Shown: positions 1 through 8,312, numbered from the stretch's first letter. The stretch: DNA of 64,000 nucleotides from Ornithinimicrobium pratense (GCF_008843165.1 NZ_CP044427.1:2418001-2482000), one strand, 5' to 3'. Translations and numbers: made by a program. Notes: generated by a model from the letters alone, not told the origin.

Positions 1-1704
1 CAGGGCGCCCCCGGACAGCGCCTGGGAGGCCCACAGCCGGGCTACCGCGCTGGCCCGCCAGAGCGCCCACAGCACCTCCTCCGCGGTGCCCTGCGGACCC
101 TCGGACGACCCGTGGTGGGCGGCGGCACCGGCCTCGAGCACCCGCCCGACCCGTGCCAGCCCGTCCAGACCGGGGTCCACGTCGGAATCGGGGGCACGCC
201 ACAACTGAGGGTCGCTGACCAGCTCGGCGAGCAGCTCGTCCGCTCGTCGGGTCCCACCGGCGGCAAGCTCGGCCGCCCGCACCCGGCGGCGCAGCCGACG
301 CAGGGCCAGCGGGTCCAAACCTCCGAGCGGGCTGCCGAGCAGCTCCACCGCCTCCTCGGGAGTCACCCACCAGGCCCGGCCGGCATCCTGCTCTCGGGGC
401 CCGCGGGTGACGATGTCAAAGGCCAGCAGGAAGGGGAGCACGGCGGGGTCCTGACCGAGCGGGACGCCGGAGCGGTCCAGGTGCACGGGCACCCCGCCGG
501 TCGCCAACGCGCGTCGGACCGTCTCTTGCTGCCGGCCCGACCTGGCCAGGACCACCAGCTCCTCCCACGGGACGCCGTCGACCAGGTGCGCCCGACGCAA
601 CCAGCGAGCCACGTGCGCCGCCTCCTGGGCCGCGCTGCGCGCCAGGGCCACCGAGACGTCGCCGGGGCCGGACCCGGGCTCCGGCCGACGGTGCGCCCGG
701 CTGCTCGTCACGCCGACGCGTTCGGCGACCCGGTCGGCCACCCGCGCGACCTCGCCCGCAGAACCGTGGCGGTGCCGCAGGAGAACGGTGGGGACGGTCT
801 GGGCCGGCTCCCCCGAACCGGTGCGCGGGGACCGCTCGTGCCAACGGCTGGCCAGGTCGACGAAGGCGCCCGGCAGCGCGCCCCGGAACCCCTGGGCTGC
901 GGCATCCGGGTCGCCAGCCAGGACCGCATCCGCTGACGCGGGCCTGAGGACGTCCAGCAGTCGCACCGCGGACGCGGTGAGCTCCTGGGCGTCGTCGACG
1001 ACGACGACCTCCACCTGCTCCTGGACCACCCATCGCAGCTCCTCGTCGTCCTCGAGGGCATCCGCGGCCGCCGTGCAGATCCAGGCCGGGTCATAGCTGC
1101 CCGGGTCGGACAATGCCGTGACCTGGTCGTACTCGGCGAGCACCTGCGCGGCGCACGCCCACTCGGGCCGGTCCTGTCGCTGGGCCAGCTCTTCCAGGTC
1201 GGCCGGCGCCAACCCGTGCTCGACGGCCCGCATCAGCAGGTCCCGAAGCTGGGCCCGAAAGCCCGTGGTCGGCAGCGCCGGGACCAGGCGCTCCGGCCAC
1301 CGTGGGCCGGTGCCCAGCTCCTGGTGGCCGATGAGCAGCTCCCGCAGGACGACGTCCTGCTCGGCACCGGAGATCAGTCGCGGACCGGGCTCCCCGGACC
1401 GGGCAGCAGCCAGGCGGAGCACGGCGAACGCGAGGGATGCGGCGGTGCGAGCCATCGGCTCGGTATGGGTCCGCCCCAGCCCGGAGCCGATCTGGGTCCG
1501 GAGCCGGGCCGCGGCCGGGCGCGTCGGCGCCAGCACCAGGCACCGGTCCGGGGAGGTGCCCGCACCCACCCGGTGCCGCACGTGCTCGACCAAGGCCGTG
1601 GTGCGCCCGGTGCCGGGCGCACCGAGCACGAGCAGCACGCCGTCGCGGTGGCCCACGACGGTGGCTTGGCCGGCGTCGAGACGCGGGCGCGGGGAGAGAG
1701 ACAT
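1..1704 (-). CDS. adnA: AdnA-like UvrD-family helicase/nuclease subunit, 3' end beyond window
   Basis: The frame is open from an ATG at 1704 to the window edge (568 codons), so the C-terminus is missing. A phosphate-binding loop GAPGTGRTT lies at residues 28-36 and a Walker B-like VVVVDDAQE at about 233-241, both typical of UvrD-type superfamily 1 helicases. A C-terminal half rich in AEEVLWALW-like sequence fits the actinobacterial AdnA/AdnB double-strand-break resection complex (M. tuberculosis Rv3202c/Rv3201c). AdnAB unwinds and digests DNA ends to prepare them for recombination. The invariant Walker A lysine reads as arginine here. The neighbouring TetR, DUF3107 and DEAD helicase genes recall the Rv3202c-Rv3211 region, which supports AdnA rather than AdnB. 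The nuclease domain lies outside the window. Confidence 0.75.
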   Translation of the reverse strand, partial: MSLSPRPRLDAGQATVVGHRDGVLLVLGAPGTGRTTALVEHVRHRVGAGTSPDRCLVLAPTRPAAARLRTQIGSGLGRTHTEPMARTAASLAFAVLRLAAARSGEPGPRLISGAEQDVVLRELLIGHQELGTGPRWPERLVPALPTTGFRAQLRDLLMRAVEHGLAPADLEELAQRQDRPEWACAAQVLAEYDQVTALSDPGSYDPAWICTAAADALEDDEELRWVVQEQVEVVVVDDAQELTASAVRLLDVLRPASADAVLAGDPDAAAQGFRGALPGAFVDLASRWHERSPRTGSGEPAQTVPTVLLRHRHGSAGEVARVADRVAERVGVTSSRAHRRPEPGSGPGDVSVALARSAAQEAAHVARWLRRAHLVDGVPWEELVVLARSGRQQETVRRALATGGVPVHLDRSGVPLGQDPAVLPFLLAFDIVTRGPREQDAGRAWWVTPEEAVELLGSPLGGLDPLALRRLRRRVRAAELAAGGTRRADELLAELVSDPQLWRAPDSDVDPGLDGLARVGRVLEAGAAAHHGSSEGPQGTAEEVLWALWRASAVARLWASQALSGGAL

Positions 1705-1785
1705 GGGCTCATCACATCATCGCGCCCTGACACACCCCGGTGGCGCCAGCGCTGGACCCCGCGCCATCCGGCTGATGACCGCCCC

Positions 1786-1791
1786 TAGGAT
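1786..1791 (+). promoter_or_regulatory. -10 element of the TetR gene
   Basis: TAGGAT matches the actinobacterial TANNNT -10 pattern and sits 27 bases before the GTG at 1819. That predicts a short leader containing the AGGAG-like site near 1809. No convincing -35 is visible. Confidence 0.45.
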
Positions 1792-1818
1792 GAGCGGACC
1801 GCACCCGAGGAGCCACCC

Positions 1819-2457
1819 GTGAGCACCAGCCCCGAGAACCGTCCGCGCCTGCGTCGGGACCAGCGCCGCGTCCAGTTGCTCGACGCTGCCCTGGAGGCCT
1901 TCTCCCAGGGCGGCTACCACCAGACGCTCATGGACGACATCGCCGATCGGGCCGGGGTGAGCAAGCCGGTGCTCTACCAACATTTCGACAGCAAGCTCGA
2001 CCTTTACCTCGGGATCGCCCGCGGGGTCGCCGATGAGGTGCTGACCACCCTCACCGCTGCCCTGGCCTCCTCGGACAACAACCCGGAGCGGATCAGGGCG
2101 TGCGTGGCCACCTTCTTCGACTTCGTCGACCGCCCGGGGTCGGGCTTCCCCCTACTCTTCGCCTCCGACATGGGCCAGGAGCCGGCCGTTGCCGCGCTGC
2201 TCGAGGAGACGCGGCGGGCGTGCGGCGAGGCGCTGGCGGCCGAGGTCGCCGAGGCGACTGACGTGCCGCGGGAGGAGGCCGTGCTCGTCGGCATGGCCCT
2301 GGCCGGGGTGGCGCAGACCGCGGCGATGCACTGGTACCGGTCCCCAGGCGACCTCTCTAAGGAGCGGGCCACGGACGTGGTCGTGGCCCTGGCCTGGCGT
2401 GGACTGGACGGTCTGCCCGTCGAGGGTGCCACCGGCGCACACCAAGACGCGCGTTAG
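1819..2457 (+). CDS. TetR-family transcriptional regulator
   Basis: A 212-residue protein with an N-terminal TetR helix-turn-helix: residues about 15-60 include AGVSKPVLYQHFDSK, the classic recognition-helix region. The C-terminal ligand domain follows the length and layout of the Rv3208-type regulator, which has a conserved place beside DUF3107 and the DEAD helicase in actinobacteria. The start is GTG 1819, chosen because AGGAG lies 6-10 bases upstream and the frame upstream is not conserved. It is transcribed away from the adnA-like gene, so one intergenic region may serve both. The ligand and targets are unknown. Confidence 0.85.
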   Translation: MSTSPENRPRLRRDQRRVQLLDAALEAFSQGGYHQTLMDDIADRAGVSKPVLYQHFDSKLDLYLGIARGVADEVLTTLTAALASSDNNPERIRACVATFFDFVDRPGSGFPLLFASDMGQEPAVAALLEETRRACGEALAAEVAEATDVPREEAVLVGMALAGVAQTAAMHWYRSPGDLSKERATDVVVALAWRGLDGLPVEGATGAHQDAR

Positions 2458-2460
2458 GCT
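2455..2460 (+). promoter_or_regulatory. -10 element upstream of DUF3107
   Basis: TAGGCT overlaps the stop codon of the TetR gene and would start a transcript with a leader of about 50 bases ahead of the DUF3107 start. This suggests independent expression of the downstream gene. Confidence 0.4.
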
Positions 2461-2518
2461 GGCGACTTGCGTCGGAGCCCGCCCAGGGCCTCGACCACGA
2501 TCTCTAGGAGGTATGTCC

Positions 2519-2746
2519 GTGGAGGTTCGAATCGGCATCCGCGATGTCGCCCGAGAGGTGGCCTTCGAGTCCGCTCAGACACCTGACCAGGTCCGCGCCG
2601 CCGTCGCCGAGGCCGTCTCCGCCGGCACCGGGATGCTGGAGCTGGCCGACGAGAAGGGCGGCGTGGTGCTCGTCCCCGTCACTGCCCTGGGGTATGTCGA
2701 GCTCGGCGCCCACGACAAGGGCCGGGTGGGCTTCGGGGCGCACTGA
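2519..2746 (+). CDS. DUF3107 family protein
   Basis: A 75-residue acidic protein of the DUF3107 family (M. tuberculosis Rv3208A type), of unknown function. It starts MEVRIGIRDVAREV, matching the family's usual N-terminus. The start is set by spacing: AGGAGG at 2506-2511 is 7 bases before GTG 2519, whereas the in-frame ATG at 2513 would be only 1 base from it. Family members regularly sit between a TetR gene and a DEAD-box helicase gene, as here. A GC-rich hairpin follows the stop codon. Confidence 0.85.
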   Translation: MEVRIGIRDVAREVAFESAQTPDQVRAAVAEAVSAGTGMLELADEKGGVVLVPVTALGYVELGAHDKGRVGFGAH

Positions 2747-2758
2747 CCCCCGTCCGAC

Positions 2759-2798
2759 GACCGCCCCCCGCCCGGCTCCGTCGCGGGAGGGGGCGGTC
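2759..2798 (+). terminator. Hairpin after DUF3107
   Basis: A 10-bp perfect stem is formed by GACCGCCCCC (2759-2768) and GGGGGCGGTC (2789-2798), starting 12 bases after the stop. There is no U-rich tail, so termination would be of the hairpin-only type common in GC-rich actinobacteria. Confidence 0.55.
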
Positions 2799-2868
2799 CG
2801 TGAAGGGCTGCCCCTCCCCGCTCAGGTGGCGGATGGGACAGGAGATGAGTACTGTAAACGTCGTTCCA

Positions 2869-2890
2869 AGCGGAAGCGCATGCTTCCGCT
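2869..2890. promoter_or_regulatory. Perfect inverted repeat upstream of the GlsB-type gene
   Basis: Arms AGCGGAAGC (2869-2877) and GCTTCCGCT (2882-2890) flank a GCAT loop, 49 bases before the ATG at 2940. No U tract follows and the preceding gene already has its own hairpin, so an operator or a 5'-leader structure is more likely than a terminator. Confidence 0.4.
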
Positions 2891-2939
2891 ATTTGGCAGG
2901 GCAAACCTTGCTGACCATCGCAGAAAGGGAACCATCACC

Positions 2940-3224
2940 ATGATCGGTACCATCATCGCCGCCCTGGTCGCCGGGCTGATCGTCGGGCCACTGGCGCGCC
3001 TCATCCTGCCGGGCCGCCAGAACCTGTCCATCCCCATGACCGTCCTGCTGGGAGCCGTCGGCGCCCTGCTCGGCGTCTTCCTCGGCCGGCTGTTCTTGGA
3101 CTACGACGGAGGGCCCCTGAACTTCTGGGGCATCATCCTCGGCGTCGTCGGCGCGATCATTGTCGTCTTGGCCTACGGCGCCATCACCGGCAACAAGGGC
3201 ACCGACCGTCGGGTCACTCGCTGA
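2940..3224 (+). CDS. GlsB/YeaQ/YmgE family small membrane protein
   Basis: A 94-residue hydrophobic protein with three predicted membrane segments (about residues 2-22, 32-52 and 62-82) and the glycine-rich pattern of the GlsB/YeaQ/YmgE (transglycosylase-associated) family. Members are often stress-induced, and their biochemical role is unknown. The start at ATG 2940 has a purine-rich AAAGGGA site 11 bases upstream. The C-terminus is short and basic (TDRRVTR). It has its own upstream palindrome and a downstream terminator, so it is probably monocistronic. Confidence 0.8.
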   Translation: MIGTIIAALVAGLIVGPLARLILPGRQNLSIPMTVLLGAVGALLGVFLGRLFLDYDGGPLNFWGIILGVVGAIIVVLAYGAITGNKGTDRRVTR

Positions 3225-3242
3225 CCTCACCCCGTCCGCCTC

Positions 3243-3273
3243 GGCGCGTTCTTCCTTTTCGGAAGGGCGCGCC
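3243..3273 (+). terminator. Rho-independent terminator of the GlsB-type gene
   Basis: Arms GGCGCGTTCTTCC (3243-3255) and GGAAGGGCGCGCC (3261-3273) pair over 13 positions if two G-U wobbles are allowed. The tail GTTGTTGTTCT is unusually U-rich for this GC-rich DNA. Confidence 0.75.
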
Positions 3274-3313
3274 GTTGTTGTTCTCTACGTCTTCCAGCGC
3301 TGACACCCTCGGG

Positions 3314-3319
3314 TAGGCT
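3314..3319 (+). promoter_or_regulatory. -10 element of the DEAD-box helicase gene
   Basis: TAGGCT lies just after the upstream terminator and 160 bases before the helicase ATG. It implies a long 5' leader, as is frequent for cold-responsive RNA helicase genes. No strong -35 is visible. Confidence 0.35.
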
Positions 3320-3479
3320 GATTCCCGTTCACCGGTGACCGGTCGGCCGTCCGCGCCGTGCGGCGGTTGCTGCTGGTGGGGCTTCCTCGCCCTACGGCAT
3401 ACCTTCCAGAAGTCCTCCGATCGGCCCGGACCGACGCAGCACACACGCCGCGCCGTCCCACCGATCAGGAAGAGTCACC

Positions 3480-4988
3480 ATGCAGGAGACCCGCACCTTT
3501 GCCGACTTCGGTCTGCACCCCGACATCGTGGCGGCATTGGCCGACACCGGGATCACCGCTCCCTTCCCCATCCAGGCGATGACGCTGCCGGTGGCGATGA
3601 GCCGGCACGACATCATCGGCCAGGCCAAGACCGGCACCGGCAAGACCCTCGGTTTCGGGCTGCCGCTTCTGCACAATGTCGTCGCCCCCGGCGACGAGGG
3701 GTATGCGGCGATGGAGCGGCCGGGCGCCCCCCAGGCCCTCGTCGTGGCTCCCACGCGCGAGCTCGCCGTGCAGGTCGCCGGCGACCTCACCAAGGCGGGG
3801 TCGCGGCGCGGCATCCGGGTCCTCACCGTCTACGGCGGCCGGGCCTACGAGCCGCAGATCGAGGCGCTGGAGAAGGGCGTCGAGGTGGTCGTCGGCACTC
3901 CCGGCCGGCTGCTGGACCTGGCCTCCAAGGGCCACCTGACGCTGGCTCACGCACGTACCGTCGTGCTGGACGAGGCCGACGAGATGCTCGACCTGGGGTT
4001 CCTGCCCGACGTGGAGAAGATGCTGGCGCTCACGCCGGCCGGCCGGCACACGATGCTCTTCTCCGCGACGATGCCGGGGGCCGTCGTCGCCCTGGCCCGT
4101 CTGTACATGACCCAGCCGACCCACATCCGCGCGATGAGCGACGACGGTGACGACCGTCGGACGGTGGCCGCGGTCGAGCAGTTCGCCTACCGGGCGCACG
4201 CCATGGACAAGGTGGAGATGCTGGCCCGGATCCTGCAGGCCGAGGGCCGCGGGCTGACGATCGTCTTCACCCGCACCAAGCGGACCGCGGCCAAGGTCTC
4301 CGATGAGCTCGCCGAGCGTGGTTTCGCGGCCGCCGCCATCCACGGCGACCTGGGCCAGGGTGCGCGAGAGCAGGCTCTTCGCGCCTTCCGGTCCGGCAAG
4401 GTTGACGTGCTGGTGGCCACCGACGTCGCCGCCCGCGGAATCGACGTCGAGGCCGTCACCCACGTCATCAACTATCAGTGCCCCGAGGACGAGAAGACCT
4501 ACCTGCACCGGATCGGCCGCACCGCCCGGGCCGGGGCGGCCGGTGTGGCCGTCACCTTCGTGGACTGGGACGACCTGCACCGCTGGGCCCTGATCAACAA
4601 GGCGCTGGAACTGGGCTACCCCGAGCCGGAGGAGACCTACTCCTCCAGCCCGCACCTGTTCGAGCAGCTGAACATCCCGGAAGGCACCCGCGGGAGGCTG
4701 CCCCGGTCGGCCCGCACCCGGGAGGGCCTGTCCGGAGAGGTGCTGGAGGACCTGGGCGGGCCTGAGCAGCGCCGCAGCGGAGGTCGTGGTGCCGGTGGCC
4801 GCCCGGACCGGGAACGCTCCAACCAGGGCCGCCCGGGTCACTCGGGCAACGAAGGCCGCTCGAGCAACGAAGGTCGCTCGGGCAGCGAAGGTCGCCCGGG
4901 CAGCGAGGGCCGCGCCGCCACCGAGCAGCGTGGCGACGGCGGGGGCCGGCGCCGCCGCCGCAGGACTAACCGCGCCGCGCAGGGGTAA
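3480..4988 (+). CDS. DEAD-box ATP-dependent RNA helicase, RhlE/Rv3211-like
   Basis: A 502-residue RNA helicase that should remodel structured RNA, for example in ribosome assembly, RNA decay or cold adaptation. The standard motifs appear in order: the FADFGL Q-motif region at the N-terminus, AKTGTGKT (motif I), PTRELAVQV (Ia), DEADEML (II), SAT (III) and HRIGRTARAG (VI). The core ends near residue 400. A basic, low-complexity tail follows, with four six-residue EGRxxx repeats and a terminal GGRRRRRR cluster, probably an RNA-binding extension. The ATG at 3480 is the first start in frame with the Q motif. The gene stands alone with a long leader. Confidence 0.93.
   Translation: MQETRTFADFGLHPDIVAALADTGITAPFPIQAMTLPVAMSRHDIIGQAKTGTGKTLGFGLPLLHNVVAPGDEGYAAMERPGAPQALVVAPTRELAVQVAGDLTKAGSRRGIRVLTVYGGRAYEPQIEALEKGVEVVVGTPGRLLDLASKGHLTLAHARTVVLDEADEMLDLGFLPDVEKMLALTPAGRHTMLFSATMPGAVVALARLYMTQPTHIRAMSDDGDDRRTVAAVEQFAYRAHAMDKVEMLARILQAEGRGLTIVFTRTKRTAAKVSDELAERGFAAAAIHGDLGQGAREQALRAFRSGKVDVLVATDVAARGIDVEAVTHVINYQCPEDEKTYLHRIGRTARAGAAGVAVTFVDWDDLHRWALINKALELGYPEPEETYSSSPHLFEQLNIPEGTRGRLPRSARTREGLSGEVLEDLGGPEQRRSGGRGAGGRPDRERSNQGRPGHSGNEGRSSNEGRSGSEGRPGSEGRAATEQRGDGGGRRRRRRTNRAAQG
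4851..4922 (+). repeat. 18-bp tandem repeat in the helicase tail
   Basis: Four in-frame 18-bp units, beginning GAAGGCCGC or GAAGGTCGC, encode EGRSSN, EGRSGS, EGRPGS and EGRAAT. The copy number is likely to vary between strains because the unit is in frame and lies in a disordered tail. Confidence 0.8.
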
Positions 4989-5004
4989 CCGCGAGGTCGT
5001 CGGA

Positions 5005-5868
5005 CTACGCGCCCAGCAGCCGCTGACCGGAGGTGCCGGCGAGCAGCCGCTCGAACTCCTCCGGGGCGGTGGTGTTCTCCCCGAGCAGGTTGGGCTTGCC
5101 CGCCCCGTGGTAGTCGCTGGAGCCGGTCCGGACCAGCCCGAGCCGTTCGACCAGGGCAGCCGCACGCTCGCGATCGGCCCGGTCGTGGTCGCGGTGGTCG
5201 ACCTCCAGGCCGGCCATTCCGGCCTCCACCATGTCCTCGATGGCATGGTCGGCGACCACCCGCCCTCGCTTGCTGGCGAACGGGTGGGCCATCACCGCGG
5301 CACCGCCGGCCGCGACCACCAGCTCGACAGCCTCGACGGGGCCGGGGGCGTAGTGGGAGACGTAGTAGGGGCTGGAGGAGGCGAGCACCTCGGCGAAGGC
5401 CGCCTCGCGGTCGAGGTAGCGCCCGTTGGCCACCAGCACGTCAGCCAGGTGCGGACGGCCCAGGGACGCCTCCCCCGGGCTGGCGGCCCGCACCTCCTCA
5501 TAGCTGACGGGGTAGCCGTCGGCGGCCAGCCGCTCGGCCATCACCTGGATCCGGGTGTCCCGGCTGTGGCGGCTACGGGCCAGCTCGGCCCCCAGGTCCG
5601 GGTCGTCCGGGTCGGGCAGGTAGGCCAGCAGGTGGACCGAGATGCCACGCCAGCTGCAGGAGATCTCGATGCCTGGCACGACCACGACCCCGTGCTCCCG
5701 GCCGGCCGCGCCCGCCTCGTCCCAGCCGGTCGTGACGTCGTGGTCGGTGAGCGCCACGGTGCCTACCCCCGCCCGGGCGGCCTGGCGGACCAGCTCGGCG
5801 GGTGGTTCGGTCCCGTCGCTGCACCAGGAGTGGGTATGCAGGTCGATCACGGGGCGGCGCGGCGGCAT
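5005..5868 (-). CDS. PHP-domain phosphoesterase, TrpH/RNase AM-like
   Basis: A 287-residue polymerase-and-histidinol-phosphatase (PHP) domain protein. Metal-binding signatures are visible: IDLHTHS near the N-terminus, a TDHD motif at about residue 45, GIEISC further on, MAHPF in the middle and a C-terminal SSDYHG. Relatives such as E. coli RNase AM/YciV act on nucleic acid 5' ends or nucleoside 3',5'-bisphosphates, so a nucleotide or RNA phosphoesterase role is likely but the substrate is not determined. The start at ATG 5868 was chosen because the PHP domain begins right after it; the longer open frame upstream runs antisense through the lipoprotein gene. Confidence 0.85.
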   Translation of the reverse strand: MPPRRPVIDLHTHSWCSDGTEPPAELVRQAARAGVGTVALTDHDVTTGWDEAGAAGREHGVVVVPGIEISCSWRGISVHLLAYLPDPDDPDLGAELARSRHSRDTRIQVMAERLAADGYPVSYEEVRAASPGEASLGRPHLADVLVANGRYLDREAAFAEVLASSSPYYVSHYAPGPVEAVELVVAAGGAAVMAHPFASKRGRVVADHAIEDMVEAGMAGLEVDHRDHDRADRERAAALVERLGLVRTGSSDYHGAGKPNLLGENTTAPEEFERLLAGTSGQRLLGA

Positions 5869-5973
5869 ACCCCCACCGTAGGCGTTGAGATGGGCCGCAC
5901 CGCGCGGGAGGCGGCATACTGGATGCCCGGACCCGTGCCGTCCCCGACACCGCCCCCCATCCGTAGGAGCAGC

Positions 5974-6666
5974 ATGATCCCCACCCCGGCCACCCTTCGC
6001 ACCGCAGGCGCTGCAGCTTTGCTGTCGGTGCTTGTGCTGGCTGGCTGCAGCGAGGAGGAACCCCTCCCCCAGCCCTCCACCCCGGCGCCCACGACCCAGG
6101 AGCCCGCCACCCAGGCGCCCGTCGAGGACGAGTCGGCCACGACGGCACCCGCCGACGACGTGGACATCACCACCGCGCCGGCGGACGGCGAGGCGGCGAC
6201 CCAGACCGCCGAGCCGGGCGCAGGGTCGGAGCTGAGCGCCACCGATGGCCGGTTCACCATCGAGCTGCCCGACGGCTGGGAGGACGCCTACGAGCTGGCC
6301 GAGCAGGAGGGCGTGCTGCTCGCGGCCAAGGAGATCGAGCGCAAGGACGAGTTCTTCACCAACGTCGTGGTGACGCAGGAGGAGTACGTCAGCAACCTGA
6401 CCTCCGCCGTCGAGGATGCGGCCCAGGAGCTCGCTGGGGAGGACGGTGAGTACGAGCTGCTGGAGCCGGCCCCCGTGGACGGCAACCGCGCCCCCGGTTA
6501 CACCCTGGTCCGCGACGTGCAGGGGTCGACCATCCACCAGACCCAGCGGTGGATCTCTCACGACGGCACCCTCTACGTCGTCACCTTCTCGGTCATCGAG
6601 AGCCAGGCCGAGGAGGCCGACGAGGCGCTCGAGGGGATCCTCACCAGCTGGAGCTGGCAGGACTGA
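5974..6666 (+). CDS. Secreted lipoprotein of unknown function
   Basis: A 230-residue lipoprotein. A signal peptide ends in the lipobox LAGC near residue 25, followed by a Thr/Pro/Ala/Glu-rich linker (about residues 26-85) typical of cell-wall-spanning actinobacterial lipoproteins. The folded C-terminal domain (RFTIELPDGW... to the end) resembles DUF1795/PsbP/LpqN-like domains, which is a tentative link. The protein is very acidic. ATG 5974 has GTAGGAG 9 bases upstream. It is divergent from the PHP gene and convergent with the ThrE-like gene, so it is likely monocistronic. Confidence 0.75.
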   Translation: MIPTPATLRTAGAAALLSVLVLAGCSEEEPLPQPSTPAPTTQEPATQAPVEDESATTAPADDVDITTAPADGEAATQTAEPGAGSELSATDGRFTIELPDGWEDAYELAEQEGVLLAAKEIERKDEFFTNVVVTQEEYVSNLTSAVEDAAQELAGEDGEYELLEPAPVDGNRAPGYTLVRDVQGSTIHQTQRWISHDGTLYVVTFSVIESQAEEADEALEGILTSWSWQD

Positions 6667-6687
6667 GCGCTCCAGGCCTGGGATCGT

Positions 6688-8199
6688 TCAGGTGGTGACG
6701 TGGCTGCCGCGCGAACGCCGGCGCGCCCGCAGCGCGGCCCGGTCCAGCCCGAGGCGGCGACGGGCCAGGTAACCACCCATCGCCAGCCCCGCGGCGAGGG
6801 CGACGCCGGTCGACATCGCCACGACTAGCCACACCATCGCCTGCGGCATGGTCGCGGCGGAGTTCTGCATCAGCAGGTAGAGCGAGCGGTAGACCGACAG
6901 GCCGGGGAGCAGCGCCACGATCGCGGCGGTGGCCACCGCGGCCTCGGCCACGTGCAGGCGGCGGTAGGCGATGTAGGCGAGGGCACCCACCAGGGTCGCG
7001 GCCACGGCCGTGGCCATCGCGGCGGCCAGGCCCAGAGCCACCAGGCTGGCGAAGATCATCCAGGCCAGGGCGGAGATCAGCACGCTGATGATGATGGTCC
7101 GCAGCCCTGCGTAGGTGTTGAGGCAGAAGCCGAGCGCGATGAGCATCGCCCCCACCGTGCTCAGCAGGGGTGAGCCCGCGAGGGAGACGACGGCGGAGGC
7201 CTCCATGGACACCCCGAGGCTGCGCCCGAAGCCGATGACGAGTGCCACCCCCACGGCGATCCCCAGGGTCATCATCATCACCTCCAGCCCGCGGGCGGCC
7301 GCCGTGACGTAGTAACCGTCCACGGCGTCCTGGGCTGCCCCCAGCACGCCGAGGCCGGCGAGTAGGACGACGATGCCGGAGATGACGACCACCGACGGGG
7401 CGAAGTTGGTATCCGGAAAGATGACGTCGCCAAAGCTGAACATCACCAGCGCGAACAACGCCGGGACCGCCGCGCTGACCGCCTGGGTGAAGAAGGCCGC
7501 GACGCCGGCGCGGTACAGCGCCCGCTGGACGCGGTCCACCAGCGCCGTCGAGACGGCCGCCACCGCCCACATGACGGGCCCGACCCCGAACAGCATGACC
7601 ACCCCGACCGACATGATCGAGGACCCGAGCGTGACCACCCACCGGCGATAGGGGTGGGGGGAGGCGAGCAGCTTCTGCAGTTTCGTGCGGGCCGCGGTCA
7701 CGTCCATGGTCGGCCCGCCCGGGCCGGCCGAGGCGATGATGCGCTCGATGTGCTTCTGCACCGCTTCCAGCCGGGTGTAGTCCGGGGAGCGGCCCGAGAC
7801 CACCCGCATCACGCTGAGCGGGTCCTCCTCCAGCCCGCGGTGGATCGAGACGGTGATGGAGGTGTAGGTGATGTCGACGTGCACCGAGCCGACACCGTAG
7901 GCCTGACCCAGGCGCAGCACGGTGGCGACCGTGTCCGCCGCCGAGGCACCCGTGGCGAGCATGGCCTCACCCACCCGCAGAGCCAGGTCGATCACCTCGC
8001 GAGCCTGCTGCTGGCTCACCTCGTCGCCCCCGGTGCGCTGCCCCAGCGTCATCGTGGGCGGGGCGCTGGTGCGCACCACGTGCACCGCGGCATCACGCAG
8101 GTGCCGTCCCAGGCGGGAGGCGGGCATCAGCTGGCGCGGCGGGATCTGCTGGGGACCGGTGACCTCGGTGCGGAGGCCCGTCGGGGGTGACTCGCTCAT
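6688..8199 (-). CDS. ThrE-like threonine/serine exporter family protein
   Basis: A 503-residue membrane protein with the two-part layout of the ThrE family: an N-terminal soluble stretch leading into a DUF1212 half (VIDLALRVGEAMLATGASA at about residue 65), then a DUF3815-like half, with about ten membrane segments in all. In Corynebacterium ThrE exports threonine and serine, but the substrate here is unproven. The start at ATG 8199 is supported by a TAGGCT -10 element 8 bases upstream, predicting a leaderless mRNA. The C-terminus is strongly basic (RRRLGLDRAALRARRRSRG). Confidence 0.82.
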   Translation of the reverse strand: MSESPPTGLRTEVTGPQQIPPRQLMPASRLGRHLRDAAVHVVRTSAPPTMTLGQRTGGDEVSQQQAREVIDLALRVGEAMLATGASAADTVATVLRLGQAYGVGSVHVDITYTSITVSIHRGLEEDPLSVMRVVSGRSPDYTRLEAVQKHIERIIASAGPGGPTMDVTAARTKLQKLLASPHPYRRWVVTLGSSIMSVGVVMLFGVGPVMWAVAAVSTALVDRVQRALYRAGVAAFFTQAVSAAVPALFALVMFSFGDVIFPDTNFAPSVVVISGIVVLLAGLGVLGAAQDAVDGYYVTAAARGLEVMMMTLGIAVGVALVIGFGRSLGVSMEASAVVSLAGSPLLSTVGAMLIALGFCLNTYAGLRTIIISVLISALAWMIFASLVALGLAAAMATAVAATLVGALAYIAYRRLHVAEAAVATAAIVALLPGLSVYRSLYLLMQNSAATMPQAMVWLVVAMSTGVALAAGLAMGGYLARRRLGLDRAALRARRRSRGSHVTT

Positions 8200-8207
8200 C
8201 GCTGGAC

Positions 8208-8213
8208 AGCCTA
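8208..8213 (-). promoter_or_regulatory. -10 element, leaderless start of the ThrE-like gene
   Basis: TAGGCT on the minus strand, 8 bases before the ATG at 8199. Confidence 0.55.
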
Positions 8214-8299
8214 GTGGGGTCCGCACCCCCGGTGTCCCTCCCGAGCACGGCCGCAGGTCGGTCGGGGCGGGGCGAGGAGGGCGCGCGGGGATAGGCGCC

Positions 8300-8305
8300 T
8301 ACGAT
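8300..8305 (+). promoter_or_regulatory. -10 element, leaderless start of the aminopeptidase gene
   Basis: TACGAT lies 7 bases before GTG 8313, which favours that GTG over the ATG at 8304 that overlaps the hexamer itself. Confidence 0.55.
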
Positions 8306-8312
8306 GGTCGGC

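Noticed and set aside
2521..2540. GAGGTTCGAATC resembles the T-loop of a tRNA
   Set aside because: It is the coding start of DUF3107; no matching T stem, anticodon arm or acceptor stem can be formed around it.
3465..5246. Long open frame antisense to the DEAD helicase
   Set aside because: GC-rich third positions leave antisense frames open; the sense strand has every helicase motif and the antisense product is low-complexity.
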